Positions 21,032 to 33,061 of a DNA stretch of 64,000 nucleotides are shown in pieces; the first letter of the stretch is position 1, and each line of letters opens with the position of its first letter. A model generated the notes under the pieces. It was not told where the DNA came from and searched no databases. It saw only the letters and a program-made list of their open reading frames with translations. The position numbers and the translations under genes are program-made. This stretch comes from Bolinopsis microptera. Taxonomy: Eukaryota > Ctenophora > Tentaculata > Lobata > Bolinopsidae. Where the stretch lies: positions 22,647,603 to 22,711,602 of the forward strand of contig NC_087072.1 of assembly GCF_026151205.1 (NCBI RefSeq), given 5' to 3'.

Positions 21032-21574
21032 ATGGATGATGTAGAAGCCCCCGTTCAGGATGATGACCTTACTTTGCCTAGATCAGCAGTTAATAAAATG
21101 GTAAAAGAGCTTCTTCCTCATCTTCGTGTGGCAAACAACTCAAGAGAACTTATACTTAATTGTTGTACTGAGTTCATACTTTTATTATCATCACAATCTA
21201 ATGAAATTTGTGAGAAGCGCCAAAAGAAAACTATTTTGCCAGAGCATGTTATTGAAGCTCTACAGGAACTTGGTTTTAGTACTTATGTACCTGAAGTAAA
21301 GGATGTCTTGTCAAACTTTAAAACCCAACTCTCTCACCGTAACAAAGGGAGTAAAAAACTAGATAAAATGGGGCTCTCTGAGGAGGAACTGATTCGGCAA
21401 CAACAAGCTTTATTTGCTGAGGCTAGACAGCAACATTATGAATATGAACTTGCTCAACACAATGCTGCTATGGAAGCAGCTGCAGCCACTGCTGCTGGGA
21501 CTCTTGCTTTGCAAACTCAGACTTCAGTGACACCAAGTAATAACAGTGCTGACGATGATGACGATTATGATTAA
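21032..21574 (+). CDS. DR1: DR1 / NC2-beta, TBP-associated transcription repressor
   Basis: NC2-beta pairs with DRAP1 (NC2-alpha) through histone folds, binds TBP on promoter DNA and blocks TFIIA/TFIIB entry. The 180-residue protein is close to the 176 residues of human DR1 and colinear with it. The histone fold spans residues 10-95: DDDLTLPRSAVNKMVKELLP, RVANNSRELILNCCTEFI, NEICEKRQKKTILPEHVIEA and LGFSTYVPEVKDVL. It is followed by the conserved EEELIRQQQALFAEARQQ segment, a Q/A-rich region and an acidic tail (DDDDDYD). The CDS is one exon. A splice acceptor about 15 bp upstream suggests a spliced 5' UTR, arguing against a processed retrocopy. A polyadenylation signal AATAAA lies at 21882. 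LAMTOR3 follows 535 bp downstream on the same strand. Confidence 0.96.
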   Translation: MDDVEAPVQDDDLTLPRSAVNKMVKELLPHLRVANNSRELILNCCTEFILLLSSQSNEICEKRQKKTILPEHVIEALQELGFSTYVPEVKDVLSNFKTQLSHRNKGSKKLDKMGLSEEELIRQQQALFAEARQQHYEYELAQHNAAMEAAAATAAGTLALQTQTSVTPSNNSADDDDDYD

Positions 21575-21881
21575 ATCAGAGGTTCTTCGATTTGTCATTT
21601 TGTTGCAAATGGTTTTCAAGTTATTCAAAGCAATCAGATACTAACATATCATTCTGTAGGCCTTGGTAGACATTTCCTGCTTGGAGTGTTAGGTGACATT
21701 TCATGACACCATCCATCCAGTTGGCCTATAGTTTGCCTGCATAATAGTTGTGAGGCAGGAGACCAAAATTTTTAACTTAAACTTATTATACAATGTTGAC
21801 CTGATGGACAACCTTTAACCTAGGTATGAAATAAGAAACATATTTTAGTTGTTGGAAAGGATTCTAATATAAAGCTGTTTT

Positions 21882-21887
21882 AATAAA
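21882..21887 (+). terminator. Polyadenylation signal of DR1
   Basis: AATAAA about 308 bp after the DR1 stop codon and about 220 bp before the LAMTOR3 start. It is followed by a T/G-rich stretch (TTATTTGTATGTTTATTTG) suited to a downstream element. Confidence 0.6.
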
Positions 21888-22108
21888 TGACTTATTTGTA
21901 TGTTTATTTGATCCAAATTCGATATTTTGTTGCATTCTTTCTAATACTTGCAATTCATCTCCTTTTTTGCATGAGTTGCTTATAGCTTGAAATTTATAAA
22001 TTTAATACATGCTTTCTAGTTCATGTTTGTTGTATAATATATTTAAACATCCAATAAAACAGTTAGTTTCTGCTAAAATGAGGACTAACTTTTTCCTAGC
22101 TCAGGTTA

Positions 22109-24838
22109 ATGGAGGGAACCAAGCAAAAGCTCTTAAGCAACCTTTTAAGAAGGGATGACTCAATAATAGGGATAATCGTAGCTGAGAAAGATTCAGCAAT
22201 TCCTGTTTTATCTTCATACAGTCCTTCTTGCCCTGATACAGTCGACAGACACAGACCTTTTATTGCATCAACTATTACCCTTATGAGAAACTCTAACAAG
22301 CTAGGTGATTTAAAAAATATTATTGCTATACAGTATACACTCTAAATGAGTGAGCTCCTACTTCAGTAAAATTGTATTTCACTGGTTGGTTACAGTGGCG
22401 TAACGTTGCCTGTTGGCGCCCCCCGCCGAAAAAGCCTCCCCCTGTAGGCGCCCCCTCCCCTTTTGGTGCCCCTCCCTAAAATTGAACAAATTAGGTGATT
22501 TTAGAGGATACGCCGGTAAAATCTCTAAAAAAGTGTGTATCTAGAGCAAAACGCGCAGTTTTGCTAGTACTTTAGTTAAGTTTTTGAAATTGTCCCACAT
22601 TCAAACGACGATTGGCGCCCCCCTAAGACGGGGCCCCCCCCCCCCCCCCCCGCACAGCGGGGTCAGCGGGGCCCTTCGTTACGCCACTGGTTGGTTATCT
22701 TCATCATTCAAATAATTTGCCCATATCGAGAATAATTGGGAGCAAACTTATCGCTAAGAATTATTAACTCCACATCTCGTACATATTATTGCGTACCTAG
22801 CAAATGTTTTGTATGAAACTTAGAGTTGGGATTTATTCCAAGTTCAATTTTTTTGATGACTAAATGTTCATACTATTTAGAATAGATACAAAAGATAGAA
22901 TAAAGAATGTATCTTGAGTTTAAATTCCCAATTAGTCAGACTGAGCAGGTTGAGTTGTAGTAATACACAGTACTGAGGTGTTAAAACATTTTCATTACTA
23001 TCTTCAGTAACATCTAACAGAAAACTATCATTCTACAACTTAGTGAAGAGAAAGTTTGCTCAAGAGACGTATCTAGCCCTTGATCTTAAACGTAACTGCT
23101 CAAAGAAGATCGCGCAATTCAGAAGCAGCTCCCACCGCTTTAACGTTGAAACTGGTCGCTACGGCAAAAAGCGGTTTAACATAAAACATCGGGCCTGCAG
23201 ACATTGCTGCTCAAGTGACGATGACTTGTTAGATCTTCTCTATGAGCTACCAGGGGCCTATCCAGTGATAGAAGATGAGCATCACATCCTCTACGAATGC
23301 CCCCTATACGAAGACCTACGCAAAAACCTGCATCAACGAACGAGGGACCTGCTAGTAATGAGAGAAGAACCGGGAGAAATCTTCGACGACTCAACAACAA
23401 TTAGAGACATTGGATGTTTTTTAAATAAGGTCGATGAACGGAGGTTCCCGAAGAAAAATACTGAATGAATGTCGTGTTTTGTCACTGTGTATTACACAGT
23501 ACTGAGGTGTTAAAACATTTTCATTACTATCTTCAGTAACATCCTCAAATTATTTGTTATATAGTAGTGTTGAAGAATGTATCTTTGATGCTTTTGAAAG
23601 TATTATTTATTTGTTTTTCAAATACAATAATTTCACTATCCTACAGGGTTAGGTGAAACACGGAGAGCGTGTGCCACGTACGAAGATAAGAATGTTGTCA
23701 ACATATTCTACAAGCAATGGGTTATAATAATAATAGGAAAGTCAGACAGCTCTCTAGGTACAATACCGCTCCTAAATGGGGTCTTATATATAATAATACT
23801 ATTATAATATATAGTCAAGTACTTTAGGTACCTCTGAAATTGTTATCAATAATTTAACTTCTTCCAACTACGCATCTTTAAGCTGCTTCTCTGTAAAAGT
23901 TGAGCCTGTTTGAACATATCTCGTGCATATTTTTTGGCAGCAATATATAAAAATGTGCACCACGTACACCAGGCATTGTATTTCATGACAATATTTCTAT
24001 GTGCCTGGAGATAATCTTGGGATCAGGTGTCCAGGCACGTAGCCAGGGGGGGGGGGGGGGGGCAGGGGGCTGCAGCCCCCCAGGAAAAAATTGAACCCCA
24101 GAAGAAAAAAAAGAAGCCCCCTAGTCCCCATGGTCGCCTGGTAACTGGGCTGTGTTTATGACTGCAGTCTGTACTGTTTAAACGGCAGGCTATTGACTTC
24201 AGCATTTCGTAAATTATTCCCAAATCCCACTATACATGTACTTATTCCATTCAATGTGTCAAGTACTGAGTTCGGTAGGGACTGTCCCCTAGACCGTAGA
24301 AAATGTCAAAATCTTAAGACGATGAGGCCTCAGTAAGTCGTATATTCTGATTGGAGAATGCAGATTGCTGTTGTGAAGTTACCAAATTTACGTGAGTATT
24401 TGATTCTTTTCAGTCCCAGTTTATTGCTACCCTACAAATTTCTTTAACGCCAAATGTCGTCTAAAACACCCTATTTCTCAAATTTTTCCCGGGGGGCTGC
24501 GCCCCCTAGCCCCCCCTGGACCCCGATGGGGGCTGCGCCCCCAGACCCCTGAGCTGCTGCAGCTGGGTTGGACTGTCGGCTCACTTCGCTCGCCGAAGGC
24601 CCCCCCAAAGAAAAATCCTGGATACGTGCCTGCAGGTGTCATAACCGACCTATATAATCTCTTGGTAATCTTAGAGTTTCATTTAAACGTTAAAGATATA
24701 TGAAAAAGTTGAATTTTAGAAAGAAATAATTGTACTGCTTGTTAAATCACCATTCACGTCATTTCAGGGGGGATGCTGTCATTAGAAGATGAAATCTATC
24801 AATGTATTGCAGACCTTCCTACTTTGCCTGACGACTAA
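22109..24838 (+). CDS. LAMTOR3: LAMTOR3 (MP1), Ragulator/MAPK scaffold subunit
   Basis: A roadblock-fold subunit of the Ragulator complex on late endosomes and lysosomes, scaffolding MEK1-ERK and anchoring Rag GTPases for mTORC1. Exons 22109-22304, 23647-23757 and 24768-24838 join in phase (1 and 1) to give 125 residues; human LAMTOR3 has 124. The order matches the family: MEGTKQKLLSNLL, IIGIIVAEKDSAIPVL, NKLGLGETRRACATYEDKNV across the first junction, VVNIFYKQWVIIIIG, then GGMLSLEDEIYQCIADL across the second. The first donor is G|gtgatt at 22305; reading through it gives a spurious 78-residue frame. Intron 1 carries a hAT-type MITE and a LINE tail between 50-bp repeats; intron 2 carries another hAT-type MITE. 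Divergence from vertebrates is high, so identification rests on length, colinearity and the KLGL core. Confidence 0.88.
22385..22697. mobile_element. hAT-type MITE in LAMTOR3 intron 1
   Basis: Element 22393-22689 begins CAGTGGCGTAAC and ends GTTACGCCACTG, a perfect 12-bp inverted repeat of the classic hAT type. It is flanked by the 8-bp duplication GTTGGTTA (22385-22392, 22690-22697). The interior is C-rich (GGCGCCCCC motifs, a C-run near 22635) and encodes nothing. Confidence 0.92.
22965..23543 (+). mobile_element. LINE 3' fragment between perfect 50-bp direct repeats
   Basis: A 141-codon frame (23043-23468) reads as the C-terminus of a LINE polyprotein: HRACRHCC, then PVIEDEHHILYECPLYEDLR and a final RRFPKKNTE. 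The 41-kb LINE ends in the same way (PIIEDEEHFLRTCPRYHSSR). The fragment is flanked by identical 50-bp repeats at 22965-23014 and 23494-23543, unusually long for a target duplication. It lies in LAMTOR3 intron 1, and its short 3' UTR ends near 23490. Confidence 0.75.
24024..24640. mobile_element. hAT-type MITE in LAMTOR3 intron 2
   Basis: Element 24032-24632 begins CAGGCACGTAGCCAGGGG and ends CCTGGATACGTGCCTG, forming a terminal inverted repeat. The 8-bp duplication CAGGTGTC lies at 24024-24031 and 24633-24640. The interior has GGGGCTGCGCCCC hairpins and a G-run and no transposase. The CAGGCACGTAG-type end is widespread among animal hAT elements. Confidence 0.9.
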
Positions 24839-25323
24839 AATACCCTTCTTACCCAACATTGTTTATGAAAGACTGATCGAAGCAGGCTGCGTTGTTCGTG
24901 ACTCATTAATAATTTGATATGATATAAAGTTGATCTAAACTTGATTCGCATTTGGGCTGACTAAAACAATTTTTAAGTTTTAGATAATTTTATATTATAA
25001 GGTGTGTAATATGTGTATACAGATTTACTAGCATACTGTCGTTGCAAGATTGCTTGTAACTAGCCAATTGATTATTATCTTGATGTAAGATGAACCTTTG
25101 TGATTATATGGAAGTTTTGTTGCTGCGTATTCAATTGGATTGAATTTACTAATTATTGTTGCTTCTTATAAAATGATCTGAAAACTTGTAATAACAGACA
25201 ACATACATGGAATTAATGAAAATTGTCATTTATCTCTGCTTTCCAACCAAATGGACCAAAGGAGACTATCATACAGCACACGCACCTGTTTCCATTACAG
25301 ATATTCTACATTATCGCTATTTC

Positions 25324-25405
<82 letters not shown>

Positions 25406-25413
25406 CCCTCTAG
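24839..25413. other. LAMTOR3 3' flank and upstream part of the IRF gene
   Basis: AT-rich sequence with no coding signal. It contains the (CTAA)n tract at 25324-25405. The IRF 5' UTR exon and promoter should lie in or before this stretch, because the first coding exon is preceded by a splice acceptor; I cannot locate them. Confidence 0.4.
25324..25405 (+). repeat. (CTAA)n microsatellite abutting a 3' splice site
   Basis: About 20 tandem CTAA units run directly into CCCCTCTAG at 25405-25413, the probable acceptor of the first IRF coding exon. Each unit reads CTAAC, a match to the metazoan branch-point consensus, so the tract is effectively an array of candidate branch sites. Confidence 0.9.
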
Positions 25414-25429
25414 CCCGGCTAAATGAGAT

Positions 25430-28400
25430 ATGTCTCAGCTTCCTACCTCCGCACACCAGCTCTTCACTAACCTAACACCCATCACTATAGACGGACAAAC
25501 AGTCTACATTGCACAAGTCAGATCGGACAGTAACTATGCTCTGGCTAGTGTGGGTAACCTTGGCAACATTCCTGGCATCTCGCCTGTCACGTGTCCAGTC
25601 AGTTTCGGGACCCAAGCTCAGGCAAGTCCTATGAACATCCAGACTAACATGAACAATGTGATGACGATAACCAACACAGGAGTTTCCTCCCCGGGTGGCA
25701 TATTGACGATGAGTCTCCCAAGTGGGAATGGTATGAGCTCCAGCCCTCACAAACAGGAACCCTTGTCTTCTCCTTCACCCTCCGGCTATATGAGGAGTGT
25801 AAATCTACAGGGTCATAAGGTAAAGATATGTGAATACTTATCTAGTTACCAGTCATGAATTCAGGATTTATCTTTTATAGTTGGTCCCTGAGAGCACTGA
25901 AAATATTACAATTTCCCCAATCCTCATTTTTATTTGCATTTTTAATACATCGGCCTACCTCTCTATCCTCACCCTAGGGACTTAGAATTAAAACACTATA
26001 ATGTATAATGTATATTGTATAATCTATTTGTACATTTTTTCATCGTCGCTTGATTCGAAACTAGGATAATCAGATAAAAATACTCCCTCCCACAAGAAAA
26101 AACAGATACAACAAGAATTGCGCCGGTTAGCGGACGCTAGATTTCCATCGACCGTACTCGTAGGCATTGCCTTTTAAAATTTAAAATTACAATTTACAAA
26201 AGCCATGTGAAGGAATGGTTGAAATCCGTATTAGGTAATCATAATGTAACTCATAATAATATTTACGGTCCATTTCGTATAACAAATTAATCGCTCGACA
26301 ATAATGTTCAACATGATATCAGCATCATAATTTGTTCAACAAAGGATGATCATAATAATTAATTACTCTGCACTCGACTGTCACGTAACTTCTTCAACTC
26401 GTTCTCTAGCTGGCACTGAACGACTATTCGAAACCCTAACCTATTATTTGATATATTAATTCCAATTTTAGAACAATCTCGAAGATCGACTGTAAAGTGA
26501 TTAAGCACGCTCGTTCAACAATATAATTATAACGGATTATTAATAATCTTCATTTAACTGATTGGGATCTGAGTTCTGACACATGTAATTTTGCAATGAT
26601 CTTTCTAATTTCTAATTTCTAATTTCTAATAGCATTATCGGGAGCCAAGTCGGTTGTTGCACCAATAACTCACAACAAAACGTGAAATTAGTATGTTATA
26701 CTTGTAGTTGTACTTGTAGCGCATCAATATTCAATGATCAACATTATTTATATTAAAATCCATTTAAAATAACAGAATAAATTATTGTAATTACATACGT
26801 ACGCTGACCCATGACCGTAACTGTTATGAAAACTTCAGTCAGCTTGGCGCCGCGCATTTGAAAGTGTAGTACAATCGTCGAATCGTGCAAACGTGTGCGG
26901 AGGGTAACCGTGGAGATGACACCATTACTGCTCCGCGCGCAGAGAAGATGCATTTAAATGGTTATGCGGAGGGTAATGCATGTTTTCCTTTGTGACACAA
27001 TTCATGACTCACGTGACACGAAAAACATACCTACCTACTATACCCGTCCTCAATTCCTACCACTTCTAACCATCTATTGCCTTTTTAAGGCGATGGAAAA
27101 AATTGTAAAACAAAACGTTCGCTACAATACCGAAAGCGAACGGTCTTGAGGTAATCGAGACAGAAACCGAAAGTCAGTGTGATTACCAGCGCAGCCGTTG
27201 ATAAACCTTAGTGAAAACCAAAAGTGACTGGAAGACTAATTGTGCTCACTACATGAACTTACGGCACTTTTATACAGCCAGATGTGTTATATGTGCTCAA
27301 CGGTAGAAATAATGTTCGAAAGTTTGGTAAAATTCGTGAAAATTGAATCGGTTTTAAATCTTCATAAATCATGCAGTTTGTTAGGAATTGCTTGCTTGTG
27401 GAATGTGGAGACAAGTCATACCAGTTTATGTTATTTCAACTAATCGTTCGACCGATAAGCACATATTTGGGTCTGTTAATCAATTATTAAGGATCGTTGC
27501 CGAGCTTCTAACACAAGATGTTATTTTTATTTACACGCTATTACAACACGGCGATAACATTGGTAGAATTAGACCTAATCGATAAAAATAACTCATCACA
27601 GAACATACTATGGTAAATACAAAACGGATACAGTCTGATTAAACTTAATCAATAATTATGTTCCACATAATCATACTACATTATAAATTTTCCCAAAAAA
27701 GTGGTAGGGCCATTCAATAAAACAACATAAGTAATTTATTATTAAATATACAGATTACAGATTTAAATTTAAGGATTGACCTCTCATGTGTGACATGTTG
27801 TAAAAGGACCAGTGTGGGACACCACGCACAGTCCAGTGCAAAACATAATATATTCAGTACCACGTGAACCAGTTTTGGGGGTTAGCTTGAGGTTTGATGA
27901 GGCCACTATGATAAACAACTTCAGTTTATTGTCCACACCTTTGTAGCCCTGTTATATTAATATTATTCTTAATGTTATACACACTGCAGTCGCCTCACTG
28001 TACATTTTCTCTCGTTAATTTAGCAAAGAGTCTAGTGTGTCTGAACACCTTTTCTTCATCAGTTTAATATAATTAACATTAGTTTAATGGTTAACATTAT
28101 TTACCTGAGATAGGTACATAAATTGATGTCATATTTTGCTGCTCTAATATATTCGACAGCAGTCTAACATAGTTAACATTCAGATTTCGAACGGAGAGGG
28201 GACGAGGAAATTGCTGTTGCCCTGGTTAGTGGAACATCTTGACAAGAACTCGTTCCGGGGTGTACAATGGCAGAACAGGGAGCATGGTCTGTTCTTGTTG
28301 CCATGGAAACACGGTAAAAACAAAGGATTTGATGAGGAGACGGACGGGGAAATATTCAAAGAATGGGCTGTAAACACTGGTTAGTTTCCATGGTAACAAC

Positions 28401-31400
28401 GTGGTTTCCATGGTAACAATGTGGTTTCCTTGGTAACAATGTGGTTTCCTTTGTAACCTGGGCTGTCTCTTTGCGCGGCATCAGTCGGTGACGTGATGTT
28501 TTAGTTGTCTCTGGAATGCAAAACTTGTGACTTTCGTATGCATATAATGAATTCCTGATATCACACCAATTTGAAGCCATATTTCATAAAATTATTGTCA
28601 ATTCAATTTCAGGAAGATATAGAACAAACGAGCAGCCCCAATACAAAGTATGGAAAGCCACGCTAAGAAATGCGTTACATAAACACCCCCACATTCAGGA
28701 GGTCAAGGAATATGGGAAATCGGGTCTTTTTAGGGTGTACCAAATTACCAGTAAGTTATATTATAATAACATAAACTCGTAAGTTATATATTATATACTG
28801 GTAAGCTATATTATGTCTATCTAGCAATATCAGTTAACACCTCAGGCCATAATATCAGGAACGTTATAAATACGAAAGAGTTTTGACGGTTTTATCAGAT
28901 CTACATTCGACAATCGACAATATTCTAGTGCTATTTAAAAAGCGCTAGCTTCAAGGTCTCTGAAACATACGTCAATGAAAACTCAACGTAATGCATATTA
29001 TCTAACCTTCGACGTAGAATATATCTATATTTAGATGTATGAGGTTCACATTGTGTTGTGTAGCACGGCATAAAATGGTATACATTTTTGCACATTTTTG
29101 ACAAATTTTTGCATTTTTAGGCGGGAGTTTCTGAGGGGCCGGCGCGGCGATGGGTTATAATTGTTTCCAGGAGTAGTTCTTGACCAAAAAATAAAGTTGG
29201 GTTAAAGAATTCGTAATTTCAAAAATTTTCTTTTTAAGCACATTTGTCAGAAAACGGCAGATTTATGCCATGGATTTTGGTTATCGAATTACATATGTGA
29301 CACCTAAATTAGACATCCTAAGCCTAAGGCTAAGATGTTTAATATTTATTTACGCATACCAGGTTACCCAAAGCACATACCAGGCTACTATAAGCATGAT
29401 CCAGTAAACTTAGGCATTAAGTAGTGGATGAAGTAGGGCTAAAGTAGTGGATGACCTTGCTGTACGGCAAGTTAAACAAGGATCTGAAACTACTAGGTTC
29501 CGTACAGACTCAACTCTGCACCCGTGTCAATATGTTCATTATATGCAAGCCTCTTGATTTATTATGCTAAATTAAAGTGAAATTGTTAGTATCTAGTCTA
29601 GAATAAATACTTGCCCTAAAATGCTCACTTTCTGAGTTATTGGCAAATACGATAAAAAGGAAAAAAATTGATGTTCAAAATGATAATATATTATATAGAT
29701 TCTAGATGTTTGGATTTAATTTACATCGTCCTTTAATGCCGAAACTTTATTAAAGATCGATTTTTGAAAAAAAAAACCCTTTGAGCAGATCAACATTTAT
29801 ACCATTTGGGGCTAGCTATAAATAGGAACAACCAAACAAAGACCATATCTCACCACACGATCACTTCAGCGCCAGTTAATGGTATAATGGACCCGTCTGT
29901 GTCGCTGTCCAAACCTAATCCTGCTAGAAAAACAGAGAACATGAACAGCGGTTTAAGTGCTGCCTCCACTTTCTTTTCTGGAGGTGTGTTCAGCAACGCT
30001 CCCTCGCCTGAATTCGATACAAATGTAATGGTAAGTTAAAGGAACCTGAATGACGAGATTCATGGATCACACATGATCTTGATCGATACCAAAAACTGTT
30101 TTGACCCTATTCATCAATCATCATCCCATACTATATTTTTATAATTATGAAATTCTAGGTTTACCGTTAATCTCAACCCCAGGGCCCGCCAATGTCCCAA
30201 GTAAACGGACCCAACACTCCCACCAACATGTCCTCCTTCTCCTCCCAATACAGCTCTCTCATGTCTCCTCCCACCATGGTCAATACCCCCACTATGATGA
30301 CGACCCCATCTATTCAGATGTCAGCTCCTAACACACCACTAGGTGGGCCTCGTACTCCCCTCACTCCTACTGCTACAGATAGTGTCAGTCAGAAGAACCC
30401 CAGTCCACAGGATTATAGGTCTACTGATGCCGTCCGTGAGTATACCAATAATGATTAATAACTCATTGCTAACTTACTTCATTCTCTTATTGCAGTAAAC
30501 TTACCTGTTGGTATGTTAATTGCTTTTGAGTTGAGTAATAACTATTTCTAACTTGTAGATTTCATTGCTAGATGAAACGACGATTATTCAGATTAGCTGG
30601 TATTTGTAATCACAACAATGAAAACAATACATCTGACTTTTGCTTTTGCCTTTCAGTCGATATTCTCACCACTATCCAACGTCAGCTCCGTCCAATCGAA
30701 TGAATCAGGTTTATTAATCACTTTTCTAGTGTGAATGTTTTGAAGCTGTCGACAGCGTACTATAGTATATGTTACAAAGATAGAAGCAGTAGAAAGTAGC
30801 TGTAACATCTACGGAGTTAACAATATTGTTATCAGATAACAGTATTGTTAACTCCGCGCTTATTTGTTCGATCACCATGCCAAAAGAAATAAGTAACATT
30901 CAGCACTGTCTTGAAAACGAATGGGAGAAAGTTTTGGCCATATAAGGATCTTTCCATCGTATCAACTTATCACAAGACCAACATATTTGATAAAATACAC
31001 TATATCACTGCTCACTTGTAGCAGAATGACATTCTTATTAACTCCTTTGTCAGAGTACCCCAGCGAACTAGAGATGAGTCCAGGGTCCAGTGTTGTTACA
31101 ACAGTTGACGTGGTCAACAATTTCAACTCCTCAAAACAACACATAAGAAGCGCTAGTGGCACCGTCCTCACCGATCACATTGAAGAGATCCTTAAACAGG
31201 CAAATATTTTGAGTTTTGTTAAATTTGGCCGGTGCATCGTCCAAGTTTGGCACCTGATGGCAGTAGTGTACAGGTTACATTATATACAATATTATGTACT
31301 TTCCCAGGATCCTTCCTATTGACTGTGCACTTGCACTATTGGCTAACATTGGTTAAACCGGTTATTATACGCACAGCAAATTAATGACTAGCTGATTTAA

Positions 31401-32916
31401 AGAACGTACTTTACATTCCAAGAATACATACTCTGCAAATATTTTAATGTGCTGCGTATCAGCCGACACACAATAATAGCATTCGTTCTATGTGTATCAA
31501 ATGCAATTGTGTATGATTATATCCATAATAATAACATATTTCCCACTGATTTCGTAGAATCATATGTTAAAAGTCACAGTTCTATTTATAGAAATTTAGC
31601 ATGTAATGGATGTTATTCAACAGGTTTCGTTGCCACAAATGGAAACAGACAAAGGTCAGAACAACAACGATTACGGTATGAACATGGATCTCGAGGATAT
31701 GCTCATAACTGGGGTAATTATCTACTTATTTGTTTAATAAGAGTTTTTCTCACTTTTCTGAGCACCACAAGATTACTATAAACCGGTTTCTTCCCTCTCA
31801 GACACCGCGCCTTTGAGTCACATGATTTAAGGGTCCAAGTACAAGATCGTATGCCTGACCCCTATCCTATCATCAACCAAGATACCAAAAATAATTGTAC
31901 CCTTTTCTCAATCCTAGCTCCACTCTTGACTCAGTGTTGGATTAAGAAGGTCAAATCATATAAGCACAAGAAAATATTGCTTACTGATGCGGCAAGTAAA
32001 GGTGGTTGACATGATTTTAAGTGCATTGTTGTATATTATTTATATGGTCTAACTTGTTAACCCAATACAAAGTCGCACATCTTGCTAACTATCAAATGGA
32101 ATGAACTGAAATAATCGTTGCCTATTTTGAAACACAGGGAAATATTACTACCCGAAGAGTAGGTTAATTTTACTTGCATACTTCCTCACATTGGTTTTTA
32201 TACTTAAACAATCTTTCTGGGGCTTTACAACGCTGAGATTTTATTATCTTGGTTAAGCTCTTAAGGAAACTATATAATATCATCACACTGGACACGTGAC
32301 ATCAGACTACCTTCAAATGGACAATGAATCTAGTTACAGCAGTGTCACTGACGTTGACCATACTCAAACTTATCGTAGAGTCAATATACGATATATTTGT
32401 GCTTGTCTGCCTCGCGTTTGATGGCCATTAGATATGAAGGAGTACGGGGTATTGTCCAGATTCTATGGATTGCTAATTAAAAATGTGTCCTTAAAAGGTG
32501 GCTCAAAGCTTGATTTTATAATGACATAATACTAAGGAAAGACTCTTGTAGCCAAACTCTTTTTGACAGTATCAAATTCTAGGACCAAACATTTCTAAAG
32601 AATTTGTGATCCCCATTCTGTGAAACGCAAGTCTGTGATAAACCCACAAGTATGATAAAATCACACAGCCCTCCTAATAGCTTGACACAGTTATATTATG
32701 AGGTGTTGACAGTTGGCATTGTTTTAACATTGTTAAACACCCAGTGCTCATTACAAGCGAGTCTATCATGAAATACCATTACCATCCTTATTTAACATCG
32801 TGCCAACTTTCAGGACTCATTTCTAGCAAATCCAAATAGTGGAGCGGAAAAACAGGAGGAACAACAACAACAAAGAATGGCAGGGCAACAGCAACAGCAA
32901 CAAAGAATGGGAGGGC

Positions 32917-32950
<34 letters not shown>

Positions 32951-33027
32951 GCGGCAACAACAACAACAAGGACAACAGCAGCAACAACAGCAACAACAGC
33001 AACAACAACAACAACAAGGACAACAGC

Positions 33028-33061
<34 letters not shown>

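Noticed and set aside
22305-22345. Reading LAMTOR3 through to a 78-residue protein
   Set aside because: A G|gtgatt donor at 22304/22305 restores the KLGL core and joins in phase to the next exon.
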